A stretch of DNA of 64,000 nt from Liolophura sinensis (taxonomy: Eukaryota; Mollusca; Polyplacophora; Chitonida; Chitonidae): assembly GCF_032854445.1 (NCBI RefSeq), contig NC_088295.1, forward strand, positions 66,509,249 through 66,573,248. The letters run 5' to 3'. The notes beneath the pieces were generated by a model. That model did not search any database, had not been told where the DNA came from, and saw only the letters and a program-made list of their open reading frames with translations. Shown piece after piece: positions 1-11,697 of this stretch (the stretch's first letter is position 1; the number at the start of each line of letters is the position of its first letter). The position numbers and the translations under genes are program-made.

Positions 1-115
1 CTCTAACTGTCCATGGAAATGCATGAACCATATCATTTGGCTTCTTTCAGAGGCATTTAGGAATTGGGATGGTATAGATTGACAGAGGCATTACTTATGG
101 ATAACAATTCCTGGA
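1..115. other. Non-coding; likely 3' terminal part of the Penelope-like element
   Basis: No gene is visible. The 12-bp target duplication around the adjacent SINE shows that this stretch was once continuous with the sequence after position 491, which is the 3' tail of the Penelope-like element. It may therefore be the end of that element. Where the element stops cannot be seen. Confidence 0.35.
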
Positions 116-479
116 ACCGGCCCGGATAGCACAGTTGGTAGAGCGTCCGCTTCGGGGACTGGTAGATCCAGGATCAATCCTTGATCGAGTCACACCTAAG
201 ACTTTAAGCGAGGAAGTTGTAACTTCCTCGCTTGGCGTTCAGCATGAAGAGGATAGTGCAACGATTGGTTGACCCGTATCAGTATAATGGCTCCGGCGGG
301 GCGGCTTACTTGCCTTCGGTAAGTCGTCTCAGTGAGGCAGCACTAAATAAAAGAGCGGTGGAAATCCGTCCTGCAACAAGGAGGCACATTACACGTACAT
401 GCACCCTAATGATTCCTTCGTCGTCATATGACTGAAAAATTGTTGAGTACGACGTTAAACCCCAAGCACTCACTCACTC
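116..479 (+). mobile_element. tRNA-derived SINE, family A, full-length copy 1
   Basis: A 364-bp SINE begins ACCGGCCCGGATAGCAC and ends in a (CACT)n tail. The head resembles a tRNA: a polymerase III A-box-like stretch around TAGCACAGTTGG (126-137) and a B-box-like GGATCAATCC some 35 bases further on. The copy is flanked by a 12-bp direct repeat, acaattcctgga, at 104-115 and 480-491, the target-site duplication made when it inserted. The insertion lies in the 3' tail of a Penelope-like element. A 28-base near-perfect hairpin lies at 206-233. Copy 2 at 3134 is almost identical, so both look young. The open frame beginning near 232 inside it is incidental. Confidence 0.9.
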
Positions 480-502
480 ACAATTCCTGGATTTATTGTG
501 TT

Positions 503-542
503 GGTGACGTTTCGATGTAGGTTCTTACATCGTTATCAAACC
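503..542 (-). ncRNA. Hammerhead-ribozyme-like motif in Penelope-like element tail
   Basis: Read on the minus strand, this 40-base motif has TTGATAA, a seven-base-pair stem (CGATGTA pairing with TACATCG) over a short loop, then AAACGTC. The order matches the hammerhead layout of CUGAUGA core, stem II, GAAA and a cleavage triplet. Penelope-like elements are known to carry short hammerheads near their termini. The core differs from consensus at two positions (CTGATGA is TTGATAA), and the stem can only close by using the G of GAAA. This copy is probably inactive, in keeping with the dead element around it. Confidence 0.45.
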
Positions 543-648
543 ATATGAACATACAGAGATACAAGACAACATATATACAGTAAGAGAGTGAGTGGTGTCA
601 ACAACAGGCACCAATGTAACATAGATAGTAACTTCAGGGTTAATGGCT

Positions 649-1134
649 TCAGGGTTTAAGGCGGTCACTGTCTAATCTGATGAGGTAATTGTAGGCGCTC
701 GGTAGGTGGTACCCGCTGTCTCGGTTAAGCTGTGGATTGTGTCGTCGGATCATGATGGCTTCCAGCAGTTTCCTTCTTTTATAGTCTGACTGGTTGTTTT
801 GTAGGGTATGAACTGTGTTCCATTGGAGTTGGTGTTCTGGATGGGCTCTGATGTGGTCACTGAGGGCTGATTTTCCATCTAATTTTTCTACTGAGGCCTT
901 GTGCTCTGCAATTCTGATATTGAGTGGTCTACCGGTTTCTCCAATGTATTGATGTTGACAATCACAATTAATGCAGTACACAGATCCTTTGGGTTCTTCC
1001 CTATGGGTTGGCTGTTTCTTTCCATTGGCTTTGAGTAGGGTTTTAAGATTAGAGGCGGAGGTAAACATTGTTTGTATGTTCAGTTTGTCATGCAGGAGTC
1101 TTCTTATCTGGTAGCTTGGGGTGCCTATATACGG
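649..1134 (-). pseudogene. GIY-YIG endonuclease domain of Penelope-like element
   Basis: The best-preserved part of the retroelement. After a linker with a Pro-Tyr-Ile-Gly motif (near 1120) comes a cysteine-rich lead-in (VYCINCDCQHQYIGETGR), then an endonuclease core. The tyrosine of the canonical GIY is altered, but the YIGETGR segment with its catalytic-type arginine is clear. Downstream are an RIAEHK motif and the Ile-Arg-Arg-His-Asn-Pro-Gln-Leu-Asn motif typical of the domain's end. In this family the domain nicks target DNA to prime reverse transcription. The frame is open from about 1134 to the stop at 649, but it lies in a different frame from the polymerase remnant ending at 1140, so no full protein can be made. 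Confidence 0.85.
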
Positions 1135-1139
1135 AATGG

Positions 1140-1922
1140 TTAAATATATATATTGGGGTGGTCGGGTCTCGATGTTCTTGTCTTGTTAGTCGGATTGAGG
1201 GGTTTGCTGATCGTTCTCTCCACTATTTGTGGGGGGGGGGGGGTATCGGTTTTGGGTGGTGAAGGCTGTTTTATTTCTTCTTGGAGGTTGATGCTGGATA
1301 TCTGTAGGGCTCGTTTTGTTAGGGTAGATATTATTCCTCTCTTGATCCGATTAGGTTGGTTAGATTGGTAATTCACGTATTGGTCTGAGTGTGTGGGTTT
1401 GCGGTATACTGAAGTGAGGAGTTTGTCGTACCTCTTGCTAATAAGTACATCCAGAAACGGTATGGTTTTGTTGCATTCTTGTTCCATGGTGAACTGTATC
1501 CTGTTGTTCTGGGTGTTGAGGTCGTCAAGTAGGGACTGGGGGTTGTCAGTCTTGTTTAGTGCTACGAATGTGTCATCTACCTAACGGAACCAACACAACG
1601 GTTTGATGGGGTTTGCAGCTAAGGCTTTGTTCTCAAATTCTGTCATGTATATTTCGGAGATAAGTGGTGATAGGGGGGATCCCATCGGTAAACCGTGGAG
1701 TTGTTCATATATGTCATCCCCCCACGTGAAATAGGTGGAATGCATACACGAGTCCAGGAGGCTGATTATGCTGTCAGGTTTCATGGCTTTCATGGCTGAG
1801 TTGAGAGGGTGTTGTCCGCTGTTCAGCTTCTGTCGTATGATGTCTAGAGATTCTTCTCTAGGGATATTGGTGAATAGTCCACAGTCCATATCATTGTCCA
1901 CAGCGAAATGAAGGACAACACC
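1140..1922 (-). pseudogene. Reverse transcriptase remnant of Penelope-like element, stop in catalytic motif
   Basis: Two open segments of one minus-strand reverse transcriptase. The upstream part (about 1922-1581) shows the GLFTNIPREESLDII motif of the palm, then GLPMGSPLSPLISEIYMTEFE. The downstream part (1487-1140) shows the thumb-proximal IPFLDVLI and SVYRKPTHSDQYV motifs. At about 1578-1580 the aromatic residue that precedes Val-Asp-Asp in the metal-binding motif is replaced by a TAG stop. The two aspartates themselves remain, followed by TFVAL. The catalytic protein is therefore interrupted at its most conserved point. The beginning of the polymerase is missing beyond 1922. Confidence 0.85.
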
Positions 1923-3119
1923 TCACTTTCACACAACTATGTGCCGTGAAACCAGTTTGAAGGTCTTAATTTGCATGCATGAATGATTCGAATTTCGTAG
2001 TCATTTGACAGTCATTTCGTGGAAATCGGAAAGGAAAGAGACGTCTGTACTCAAATTGCATTTCCATGAACACGGTTTTTAATTCACTTAATCGATGTGG
2101 CCCAATAGTTACTACCCCCAAACGGTGGACTGACTCTCCTTGATAACGGTTTTATACGACTCTTTCTGGAATAAATTTGTGACGGTTCGAAGCATGTTGT
2201 TTTTCTAATCTAGCATTAAATGACGATCAACTTTGTTTACGATGTCTACTGGGGTAATAAATAAGAGACGGAGCTGCTGTGCGATGGTAATTCCGATCTT
2301 CAAGAATGGTATTCCCAGTATTACTTGGTGTTATATTTGCAAGGTAAATAATTATTTACTCTCATTCGGTAGCCTCCGTCTGATATTCAGCCACGAAACA
2401 GTTTTCTGAGTTATTTATTAGTAACGGTGCATCACACTGAAGTGAAACTTGGTACCCGGTTTCACCATGACAGCTTTCCTAAAAATCTTTGAGTGTTGAA
2501 AACCCTTATTTAGAATTAAGGTTTAACTACCAATTTTTCAACTGTTAAAAGCCACCTGGACATTTCATCTGAAAGCACAGTGGCGTGTATTATATATGAC
2601 AATGTTGTAGTTCCGGGACTAATACTATGCTGACGGCTCTGGTACTGCCTGGGCGCTACTTTTAGGTTCCTTGTTACCTTAGCGAGTGGCTACATATAGT
2701 TCTATATGTATAGTATGGGAGTGTTCACGTACCTGGCGGGCGCTCATGTGTCCAGACGACATTGCTGAGTGCAACAGAGTAACAAAGACAAGCAGACGAG
2801 CTGTTGACAAAACTTCCATCTAAATGTCAGTCCTGATTTCGACAATCATAAAGCTACAGAAAACCAATGTATTATTCAGCAATGTATAGTGCTCTATCGG
2901 AAGTGATGTTTGAACATTGCCCACGCTTCATCGCTGCTTATAAAATTTGCAACAAAACCTGAAACAAAACAAACCGTTCTCAAATAAATGCAAATTTGAA
3001 ATAGCTGTGACATCCCACAGAACTCAGTCTCATCTTTTACCTAGGCGAGTCCTTAAGTGAATGATCTATATTAAAAGATAGAATGTCAACATTTTCTCTG
3101 ACAGGCCGATCAATTGAAG
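1923..3119. other. Non-coding stretch, nothing recognised
   Basis: AT-rich sequence with no long open frame, tRNA-like structure or clear repeat. It separates the truncated Penelope-like element from the second SINE A copy. Confidence 0.6.
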
Positions 3120-3133
3120 CTCAAACGACGTTT

Positions 3134-3492
3134 ACCGGCCCGGATAGCACAGTCGGTAGAGCGTCCGCTTCGGGACCGGTAGATCCAGGATCAATCCTTG
3201 ATCGAGTCACACCTAAGACTTTAAGCGAGGAAGTTGTAACTTCCTCGCTTGGCGTTCAGCATGAAGAGGATAGTGCAACGACTGGTTGACCCGTATCAGT
3301 ATAATGGCTCGGGCGGGGCGGCTTGCTTGCCTTCGGTAAGTCGTCTCAGTGAGGCAGCGCTAAATAAAAGAGCGGTGGAAATCCGTCCTGCAACAAGGAG
3401 GCACATTACACGTACATGCACCCTAATGATTCCTTCGTCGTCATATGACTGAAAATTGTTGAGTACGACGTTAAACCCCAAGCACTCACTCA
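3134..3492 (+). mobile_element. tRNA-derived SINE, family A, full-length copy 2
   Basis: Near-identical to copy 1, with the same ACCGGCCCGGATAGCAC head, internal hairpin (3223-3250) and GACGTTAAACCCCAAGCACT tail followed by CACT repeats. A 14-bp direct repeat, ctcaaacgacgttt, lies at 3120-3133 and 3493-3506 and confirms both ends of the element. It is in the same orientation as copy 1, about 3 kb away, so the pair could serve as a substrate for unequal recombination. Confidence 0.9.
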
Positions 3493-3506
3493 CTCAAACG
3501 ACGTTT

Positions 3507-6500
3507 CCATTGGTCACTATGGCTTATGTTAATTACATATGTGTATCAGATCTATGAACTATTTCAGCAGAGGTAGTAGATGGACGACTATTGGTCCTCT
3601 GTATGAATAGAGTACCCACTGAGAAGCAGGATTTAATTCATTCTTCACTCAAAGTCAATCATAATGACAGCAAAATACAGCCTGAATGGATTGGTTTGAA
3701 TTACCACCAATTTTAACGACTCTCCATATTCACCTGACCTAGATCTCCCTCTACTTTACAGCTGTATTTTCGACATTGTTGGACAAGTCCTTGCTGTCGC
3801 TGTTTTGAAAACACACACGTCACTCTAGAAATATGGAATATCTCTCATAAACGCCTCCTGTGTCACTCATGTTACATTTATTCGTATTTATTACTAAATG
3901 CGGTGTCTTCGAATCACCTATTTTTTGTGTCTAATAATGCGAGTAACTTACACTGTATCCGTGACAGTTTGACGTCATCCTGTGTCGAATGCATTTTGCT
4001 TAGTATCACAAGGTCACCAATCAAATAAAGAAAGAAACTGGATAAAAAACTTCCTTGAACCAAAACTCATGAAAGGATAAATACCTAATGAGTTATAAGC
4101 TGGAACAGCTTTTTATATGCGATAGTTAGTGGGAATTTTCATATCCCTCCTTTTGTACTGGATTTTCGGATCAGGGGATCAGGGTTCAAACTCTTGTGTG
4201 ACCCACAGATTAACCCCTTTATCCATTACTATCTGTTCAATGATTTCGCTGACCAACTGTCATGAGTCCAAATATAGGGACGATTTGCATGAAAAAGACC
4301 ACGGCTGCATACTGTTGTGTGTGGATATAGTGTAAAGAACTGTAAACTTTTGTTTCAAGTTGTTTCCAGCCGCAAGACAGTATTCTACCTTTTAGAAACC
4401 CAGCTCCACGAAACACGCATTGTTTAAAAGTTTGAGCGTTTTTTATTTATTGTCCATTTGATAACCAGGCAATTTATTATTGTTTTATTAATTCATTTAA
4501 TTAGTGTTTTATGCCGTACTCAAGAATATTTCACTTATACGAAGTTGAGGAATGGACACAAGTGTCATAAAAAATAATATCATACAATGAAAAAGCCGTA
4601 TGTTTCCATTTCAGTGTGTATGAGCTCTGACAAATTATCCCTGTATGTATATTTCCCGTCATCAATGTATTCCGTTTAAAGACTTTAGATTAGTATGAAT
4701 ATCAATATGACCTTTCAAATTGTCAGAGCCTTCACCGGCCGAGTGTTTTAATTCATGATCTCTGAGGACAATCAAAGGGTCGTATGTTTGAACGCAGTTC
4801 TCACTCCAGCTTCTGCAGCCCATGGGGATTCTGTCATCACGTGACAGCATGTGAGCCTTATTTTTTTGGGACAATGGACAATGGATGTAGAAAACCATAA
4901 TTAGTTGCCCTAATACCTTCTCGCGATATAATGAGAGCTGGACTCCAAAGTGTCAGACCTTGCAAAAGTCTAGTACTCAGCTTGCAATAATTAACCTGGT
5001 ACTTCTCTTATGCCTGACTATTGGTATACCAAATGCCAGTACTTAGTCTCGTTTTTGAGGTGCACAGCTTTTTACAGTAGGGCCGATTCCCTTCTCTGTC
5101 CTACCAATATTGTAGCCACATCGCCGCATTAATTACAAATGAAATACTTGTTACGTCATCGTGATTTGTAATGCCTTGTCATGTTTTTCCCTCGTTTACT
5201 TTTCTCTGCTTTCTCGTGTTAATTCTTGTCAATATTTTTGCCTAACAGCAATCCAGTTATGTGAATTTGAGATACAACTTACTCTCACTATCATGTCAAA
5301 GGTTTGTAACAAATCGACTTTACACATGCCATACACATAACTGCATTGTAATAATACTAAATGGTCTTCTTTTAGCACGTCAATAGAAATCATATATTAT
5401 GATGTCATCTTCACGACTAATTCAATGACTAATTTTCCGTGCACGTAGTATTAGCTGGTATCTTACACACTGTTATCCGGTATGTTCGCTACTGTTTTTC
5501 ATACTTTAAATTTACTGGTGTGACATTGTTGAACTCAATCCATGAGAAATAGTTAAAAATGAAAAACCGGGTAGTATTACAAAAGCATGAGGATAATTCG
5601 ACCATTGCCTTGTAATTGGTACAGAATGTATTTCCTACAGAATAAAAAAACTACAGCACAGAGAATAAAACTCATATGTAGCCGGTGAAACCCTACCTTT
5701 TGTGAGTTAGTACACGCACATTTTTAAACAAACGTACGTAAAAAGGAGGAATTCAGACATTAAATAAATAAAAAACAAACAATCGTTAGCAACAAAGGTG
5801 TCTGATAATCTGCAGGCGTAAAGCTGGGCCTTCAGAAGGTATCTCAAAGAATAGTTATCTCCATTGAAGTAATAGAGACGCCTCGGTCAGCTAGAAAAAA
5901 AGGTTTATGTTTCCTTAGCAAGAGCGATTCGTGTGCATTGTTTTTCTCGCTAAAGGTAATAAAGGCCCGCCACATTTGCTACACAACACAGACAAACAAA
6001 AGCCTATGTACTTGATGATCTACAACCCACTTCATAACTCAGTACTCCAGTTCACTCTTTCTCACATCTGGATTTCATGATGGGTGAGTTTTATTTTGTC
6101 GCGAAAGGTAATGAAGGCCCACAATATTTGTCACCTTTCTCACCGTGTTCCGGGGGCACAAATGACAACTCTTTCTTTCATGGATTTCTGAACTTTTCGA
6201 AGCACTTTTCCCCATCTTTTGTATACTTTTTACCTGTTATAAAACTGTTTTCTGACGCCCATGTTATAGTAAATTTAATCTAAATTAGCTTACCTAACAT
6301 TTCTGACAGTTCACACAATACTAAAAGACTTTCTTTGCAGTTGGATATAGTAGTTAGAATTCGAAACTATCGTATTGCTCGATCGTTACATGACTTGTTC
6401 GAACAGTCATTGTACGGCAGTCGACTTCTAAGTCGAAGCTAGCTTGATTAACTTTTTCTGTTCTACCGCAGTTGGCTGTTCATTCTAAAAAAACACACGT

Positions 6501-8880
6501 AAAAATGCTTCCTTGTCAAAGACAGCTATTACTATGTGGTACCCTTTGTATATTTGTCATTTGTATTACACAGTGACATATATCAATTATCATGTATGCA
6601 AAACCTATGTTCCGTGGAACGCAAAACGTATGTCAACTGTAAAATATTTCATTTCATCGTTTTCTCCACTTCACAGAGGATTTTTCCTCTATACATTCAA
6701 ACACAATATATTTAACGTGTTTGTCGTGTTAAATGTGAAAGAAGTTCGCTGCATTTTTGTCACTAACAAAGCCCAAGGTGGCCAACAGCTCCTCGCAGTA
6801 ATTCATACTGAATGTAGGGAAATGTAGGGCCAACATTGCGGCTAACATTCCAATGGGAAAAGAAGGACGCTGTCGTTGTTATCTTCTCAAGTTAACAAAG
6901 GTATTTGAAAGTACGTGGATCTTTTAAATTCTTCACGCCTGGCATAAGAAAATAACATATAAATTTGACACCAGGACATCATGCAAGGGACTAAGAAATG
7001 CACTGGCGATGACTTTAATGATATTTTTTACACTAAGGATAAAGCGCATTATGGGTCGCAGGGAAATCTAGGCAGCTTAGCCTATTCAGAAGAATTGTAG
7101 ATTGATTTACCAAAGTTAAAGTCAAAATTCATTAACAATGGCATGCGAATGCAATTATTTACAATGGAGGGAACAAAAAGATTTCAGTGACTGTATTTGG
7201 CGGAAAGCAGGGTGAATGTAAACTGAATAAATTCTTGTCAAGAGGAAATTAACTTTTCTGTGCATGCCCAGCTTTTACTTGTCTTTGTAATCTGTCCCCA
7301 GTTTTAGATTGTGGATGTTTCCGGACAATTTGCAGATAGAACCGCTCCCTATTCAGGGGTATGGTTTGATGTTCAGATTACAAGAAACAAAAAGCAGTAA
7401 CATAGGTCTTATGTTCTGTGACTGGGTGTAAATATTCCACATTTCAGTGTCAGTTTCAAAATATTCTAAATTTTGAGTGTCGATTAAAGCAAAATAAATA
7501 AGTTGTTTACAGATATAGAAATATCAGATGACAATATATCAAAAATCTCTTCATACCGAACATTGGCGAAGTTACAAAGTGGCTTGGAACCAGACAACTA
7601 ATCGACACTAATGCGTATCAATCTCTTACATCACCACCTCATCCGGAAAGTAAAAGGTCGGCTAGTTTTCAGCATTAGAACGCGCAAAGACTTGTATGTC
7701 TGACATAAAGATTTGACATTTCTGTTCCCAAAAGGCATTTTGAGCATAACAATCTTGGCTTACTGTAAATAGAACGTGGGTATACCATCTTCATAAATTG
7801 GATAGAACAGCATTACTATCTGCACTGATCAATAATAAAATCTCGGAGCGTCTGAGCTGTGTCTGAGAATATGAGATATGTATGGATCCGTGTCAGCCAG
7901 CCTGATCTTATTGTAATAAAATACCGTAATGTAATAAATATTAAACCACGACTAGCACTTGCTACCCGTCATGTAACGTAATCAAATTATGAGTAGCAAA
8001 TGCTTCCAATGGTGTAAACATTGTATCGTATTACAATATGAATAATAATTACCCATTTTATGGCCATTATGTAGGACAATTTACTTGCTGCTACGCTAGT
8101 CTAATACATTTTCTTTTGTTTAAAAAGAATTCTTTTTGTAAATAAGTAATTATCTGTTCAAGGCAGAGTTTACTGCTGGTGTGACATGCGGTGCCATTAG
8201 ACCGGGCTATTGTCTGGGTAGGTAATCTAAGCTGTTGGTCGTCCATGTGGATCAGAATCTCTTAGTCTGTGAGGGTGTATGTTTGCCTCCACCACCAGCT
8301 GATAACTATATAGGGGGTTTGCAATAATTGCGGGTACCTGTCGAAATGCTATGGTTTCCACCTGACTCTGGCCCGTTTCCCACCCCTATACCTTTGAAAA
8401 GGAACAATAGAAAATTCGTTTATAATTGTGAAGAAACCTATCCCTGGTTTATTAATACACAAGGTCTTGATATTGGAAATTACTGAAACATTTGTGCAGG
8501 TAGAGTCCGCATTGGTTTGTTTTGGTAAATTTGAAAGTAGAGTCCGGATGTCCAAAAATTCTACCATTCTCCAACATTTCCAAAAATAAATTAAAACAGC
8601 TAAGAAAACCTTAAAAGAAATGACCGGACATCATGTTGCTTAGTTTTGATTCATATATATTGTTTCATGTGTGTGCATTCGTGGTGTGCATTGACTGGAC
8701 CACTGGTACATCCAGTCTGAAATGAAACTCTATTATTGCACTAAGTACCAGAGTAGTAAAAATCATTACCCAATTGTAATTAACCATAAGCATACACATG
8801 TTTATATTATGGAGGAGATGTATGCTAAGTTTCATGGTTGCGTAGAGAAAATCTGAGTCCATGGCAAAGCACTATTACAC
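3507..8880. other. Non-coding stretch with minor repeats
   Basis: No gene is recognised. Apart from the SINE B tail at 4480-4542, the only visible structure is a direct repeat of about 40 bp. One copy at about 5944-5975 (containing AAAGGTAATAAAGGCCCGC) has a diverged copy at about 6097-6130. Open frames such as 6513-6827 show no family signature, no splice-supported continuation and ordinary AT-rich composition. Confidence 0.55.
4480..4542 (-). mobile_element. SINE family B, 3' fragment
   Basis: On the minus strand this is the tail of SINE B: TCGTATAAGTGAAATATTCT, then GAGTACGGC-like and AAACAC-like sequence, grading into an AT-rich tail. The tRNA-like head is missing. It matches the tails of the copies at 20250, 32650, 45479 and 48678. 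Confidence 0.75.
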
Positions 8881-9085
8881 AAAGTCCTAAATGGAGTTAA
8901 TTATACAAATGATAGCCTGATTGCCACTAAATTTAAGCAAGCACAAGGTTGTACGGTAGGTTTCGTCAACAATGGCCTAGTAGTTTGAAAGGAGTCCGGA
9001 TACATGCAATAGTCCTAAATAGGGGTAATTATGAAAACAATTAACCCGACTACCGTTAAACTTCAGCATGGACAAGTTCAGATAA
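8881..9085. repeat. Degenerate two-copy tandem duplication
   Basis: Two segments of about 75 bp, starting near 8881 and 9010, share AGTCCTAAAT, a TAATTAT block, and a TAAA-TT-AGCA-ACAAG tail in the same order. The period is about 128 bp. A run of 14 G follows at 9106-9119. The copies are well diverged and no coding role is evident. Confidence 0.4.
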
Positions 9086-11562
9086 CATCTTTCAGTGCTG
9101 GGAGCGGGGGGGGGGGGGGCTATAAATATGTCATTTACATCATAAAATCTACACGTAGGTAATAAAAATACAGCATTATGGAAAAGCGCCAGATGTGTTT
9201 AACAGAAAGTGTTTTTACAGAATTTAACATCAGGTCTACCTTGACAAGATCAAAGAGAAGAAAACAATGTTCAGAAGCTTGGCTGGGTTGGCCTACCCAT
9301 AGTGTAACACACTCAACATATTGTACAGAATGCACATTGGGAAGGTTACCCATATTATAATAGTTCTTACACGATGTTACCTTCGTATGATAATGTTACA
9401 CTGTGGGTAGCTCATGCTACTTATAATGTATAAATGATACGTTACAGGTGGAAGTTATTACATTAAGCGATTTATTGTAGCATGGCTGTACACAATGGTA
9501 GTTACTAAGCGTACAGGAGATCAAGGGAAAGAACAGGAGCTTAACTTACCTGTCATGCCTGTTTCTGGAGAGAACCAGTGCTGCTGGTTGGGCATTCCAT
9601 TTGACATTTGTGTGATGAAGACCATAAAATCAATAATGTGGTCTGAAGTCAACATTCTCGGCATTACTTATCCATTTATCAGCCTGTATGGCAGGGTCGT
9701 ACACCGACGTACATTGACATAGACCTACACAAGAGATCATGCTGGAGATATAACAAAACTCTGTGCATAGCGTACTGCACAGAGAGAAAAACCAGAGAGT
9801 GTGAGTGAGAGTGTGATAGATTGCAAATGGTCACACGTAACAGCTGAAACGCCGTCTCTTTTCAATTTACCTTGGTTAGGCTTTTACTCCAACTGTTCAT
9901 GAAAATGCATAAATGTATCACCATGGCTTACGTACGTCCTACAGGAATTCAAAAATGACTGATGTGGAATCACACGCTGCGGGGCTTGAGCATCTCAAAA
10001 ATACAGAGCACGATCGCGAAGAAGAAAAAACTCACATCTTACCCCGAAAACAGTAACGCCATACCTTCAGAGAGATTGTATTTTCAGCCAAAAAACAGCA
10101 TATGACAGTGACATATCCGCACAGTGTGACAAAGTTATCAATCATTAGTACGAAAACATCGAGAAGAAGTAGCATGTTTTTTTCAGTCTAGTCAGGTTCC
10201 CTATGCATGGAAAATGACGAGAGGTCACTTTTCAGCAGGAAGAAAAAAAAACATGAAAAATTTCCAAGATTTTAGTATTGTCACGTACCCAACATGCACA
10301 TAATAAATAAGCAAGACCCCATGGGCGTAGTTTTATCCAGTGCTGCTTTCCAAACTGTTGATCAGTTTCCCTTCTCACAAACCTGACTGGTGTCGTGTTA
10401 CACTGTAAAACTTCTGACTGCGCTGTTAAACCTCAGTTTAGAAAATAAATACAAATTAGACAAGGTAAATATACCAGGAAGCAGATGATCCGGAAACATT
10501 TGTGTAAATCGCCAATTCAACCTTTCGTTGTTTCGACATGCCACTAATCATGGGGGTTTCACGGCATCTGCAATTCGCATATTCCCAATGATTAGTCTAC
10601 AGCTGTATCTTCCTGTCATGTTTGTATAAATGTTCCATTAGAAAAAATATATGCACAATTGACGAAAACAAGTATCTATTACAAATATGTAGTGTTTTTT
10701 TTCTGTTATTCTGGTGACCACATCTGGAACACACATATATCAAGGTTATAATTTGTGTTCGAGCTGGTAATGTATTTGCACGAATCCATGTAAACATGAG
10801 AAATGTCAGACAGTGTCAGCATCATAATCTAGCCCAACATCGGAGAAATACAAAATGCAATATCAATATCATAAAAGCATGCTTCCATAACGGGTTTAAT
10901 ACTACAGTCGCATGAATAGAAGTGTGTATGTATAGCAGTTTTCATTAATGTCAGTCAGAAAGACACACATTTTGTAATATTAATGGACCAAATCCATTAA
11001 ATCATAAATTCTATTTTTGACATGGGTATTAACACTGTTTACATTGCCTCTAATCCAGATCTAATCGCAGTTAACGAATGCATTCTAAGACGGTGTTTTA
11101 GAAATTTGTTATAATTTAATTTACAATCTTCAAAGATTCATTGTAAAATTGTTGGGCTTAATGTGCTTCATTTTTCCCCACTGGTAACATCAAGGGCGAT
11201 TTACTGATGCATGGTTTTTGAGAAAAATTATAAGCTGTACTTTCAACGGAGAATGTGGACATTCTGGAATCAAGGGCTCACTATAAATTGTCATGGGAGT
11301 CACACCACTCTATATATCGGACAATACATTCGCAAGGGAAATATACAACTGACTTGCTTTCAACAGCAAATGAAAATATATGTTGAGATCGAGGTATATA
11401 GCTATGTTCCTTAGAAGATGGTTTTTCTTCGGGATGTTAGGACATGAGTTTAAATATGTGTTGTCGTAGTTTTGAAGTAATTCAAGAAACGCATAAATTC
11501 TTGAAATGTATAAAAGAATTCATATTCAAAATAAAAAAAATGTATTTTCCTAACATCGTCTT
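9086..11562. other. Non-coding stretch
   Basis: Contains the 14-base G run at 9106-9119 and AT-rich sequence. I found no gene family, RNA gene or inverted-repeat element here. Confidence 0.5.
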
Positions 11563-11697
11563 ACTTTCGCTAAGTTGCCTCAGTGAAGCAGCACTAGATA
11601 AAAGAGCGGTGGAAATCCGTGCTGCAACAAGGAGGCACATTGCATGCACTCTGAGGATTCCTTTGTCGTCATATGACTGAAAAATTGTTAAGTACAA
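11563..11697 (+). mobile_element. SINE family A, 5'-truncated fragment
   Basis: Matches the body and tail of SINE A from the TAAGTCGTCTCAGTGA-like segment through AAAGAGCGGTGGAAATCCGT and the CGTCATATGACTGAAAAATT motif. It stops just before the GTTAAACCCC tail. Truncation at both ends and scattered substitutions suggest an older insertion than the copies at 116 and 3134. Confidence 0.85.

Larger units (their letters stand above)
543..1922 (-). mobile_element. Penelope-like retroelement, 5'-truncated and inactivated
   Basis: The minus strand encodes the two signature parts of a Penelope-like element in the right order: a reverse transcriptase (1922 down to 1140) and then a GIY-YIG endonuclease (1068 down to 649). 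A 3' tail with a hammerhead-like motif follows. The element is cut off at its 5' side near 1922, within the early palm of the polymerase. It also has an in-frame stop in the catalytic motif and at least one frame change between polymerase and endonuclease. A 13-base G run at 1231-1243 lies in the frame-shifted zone. Confidence 0.85.

Noticed and set aside
1-45. Similarity of the first 45 bases to 9889-9935 and a shorter match near 41000 (CCATGGAAATG-type motif)
   Set aside because: Too short and diverged to define an element by eye.
232-435. Open frame of 67 codons, repeated at 3249-3452
   Set aside because: It lies wholly inside SINE family A; the repetition reflects the SINE, not a gene family.
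1068-1584. Plus-strand open frames with Gly-rich products
   Set aside because: They are antisense to the Penelope-like polymerase, and the Gly run comes from the G homopolymer.
4129-4335. 68-codon frame with a hydrophobic start, looking like a secreted peptide
   Set aside because: It needs a GTG start, which is not expected in an animal gene, and has no paralog in the window.
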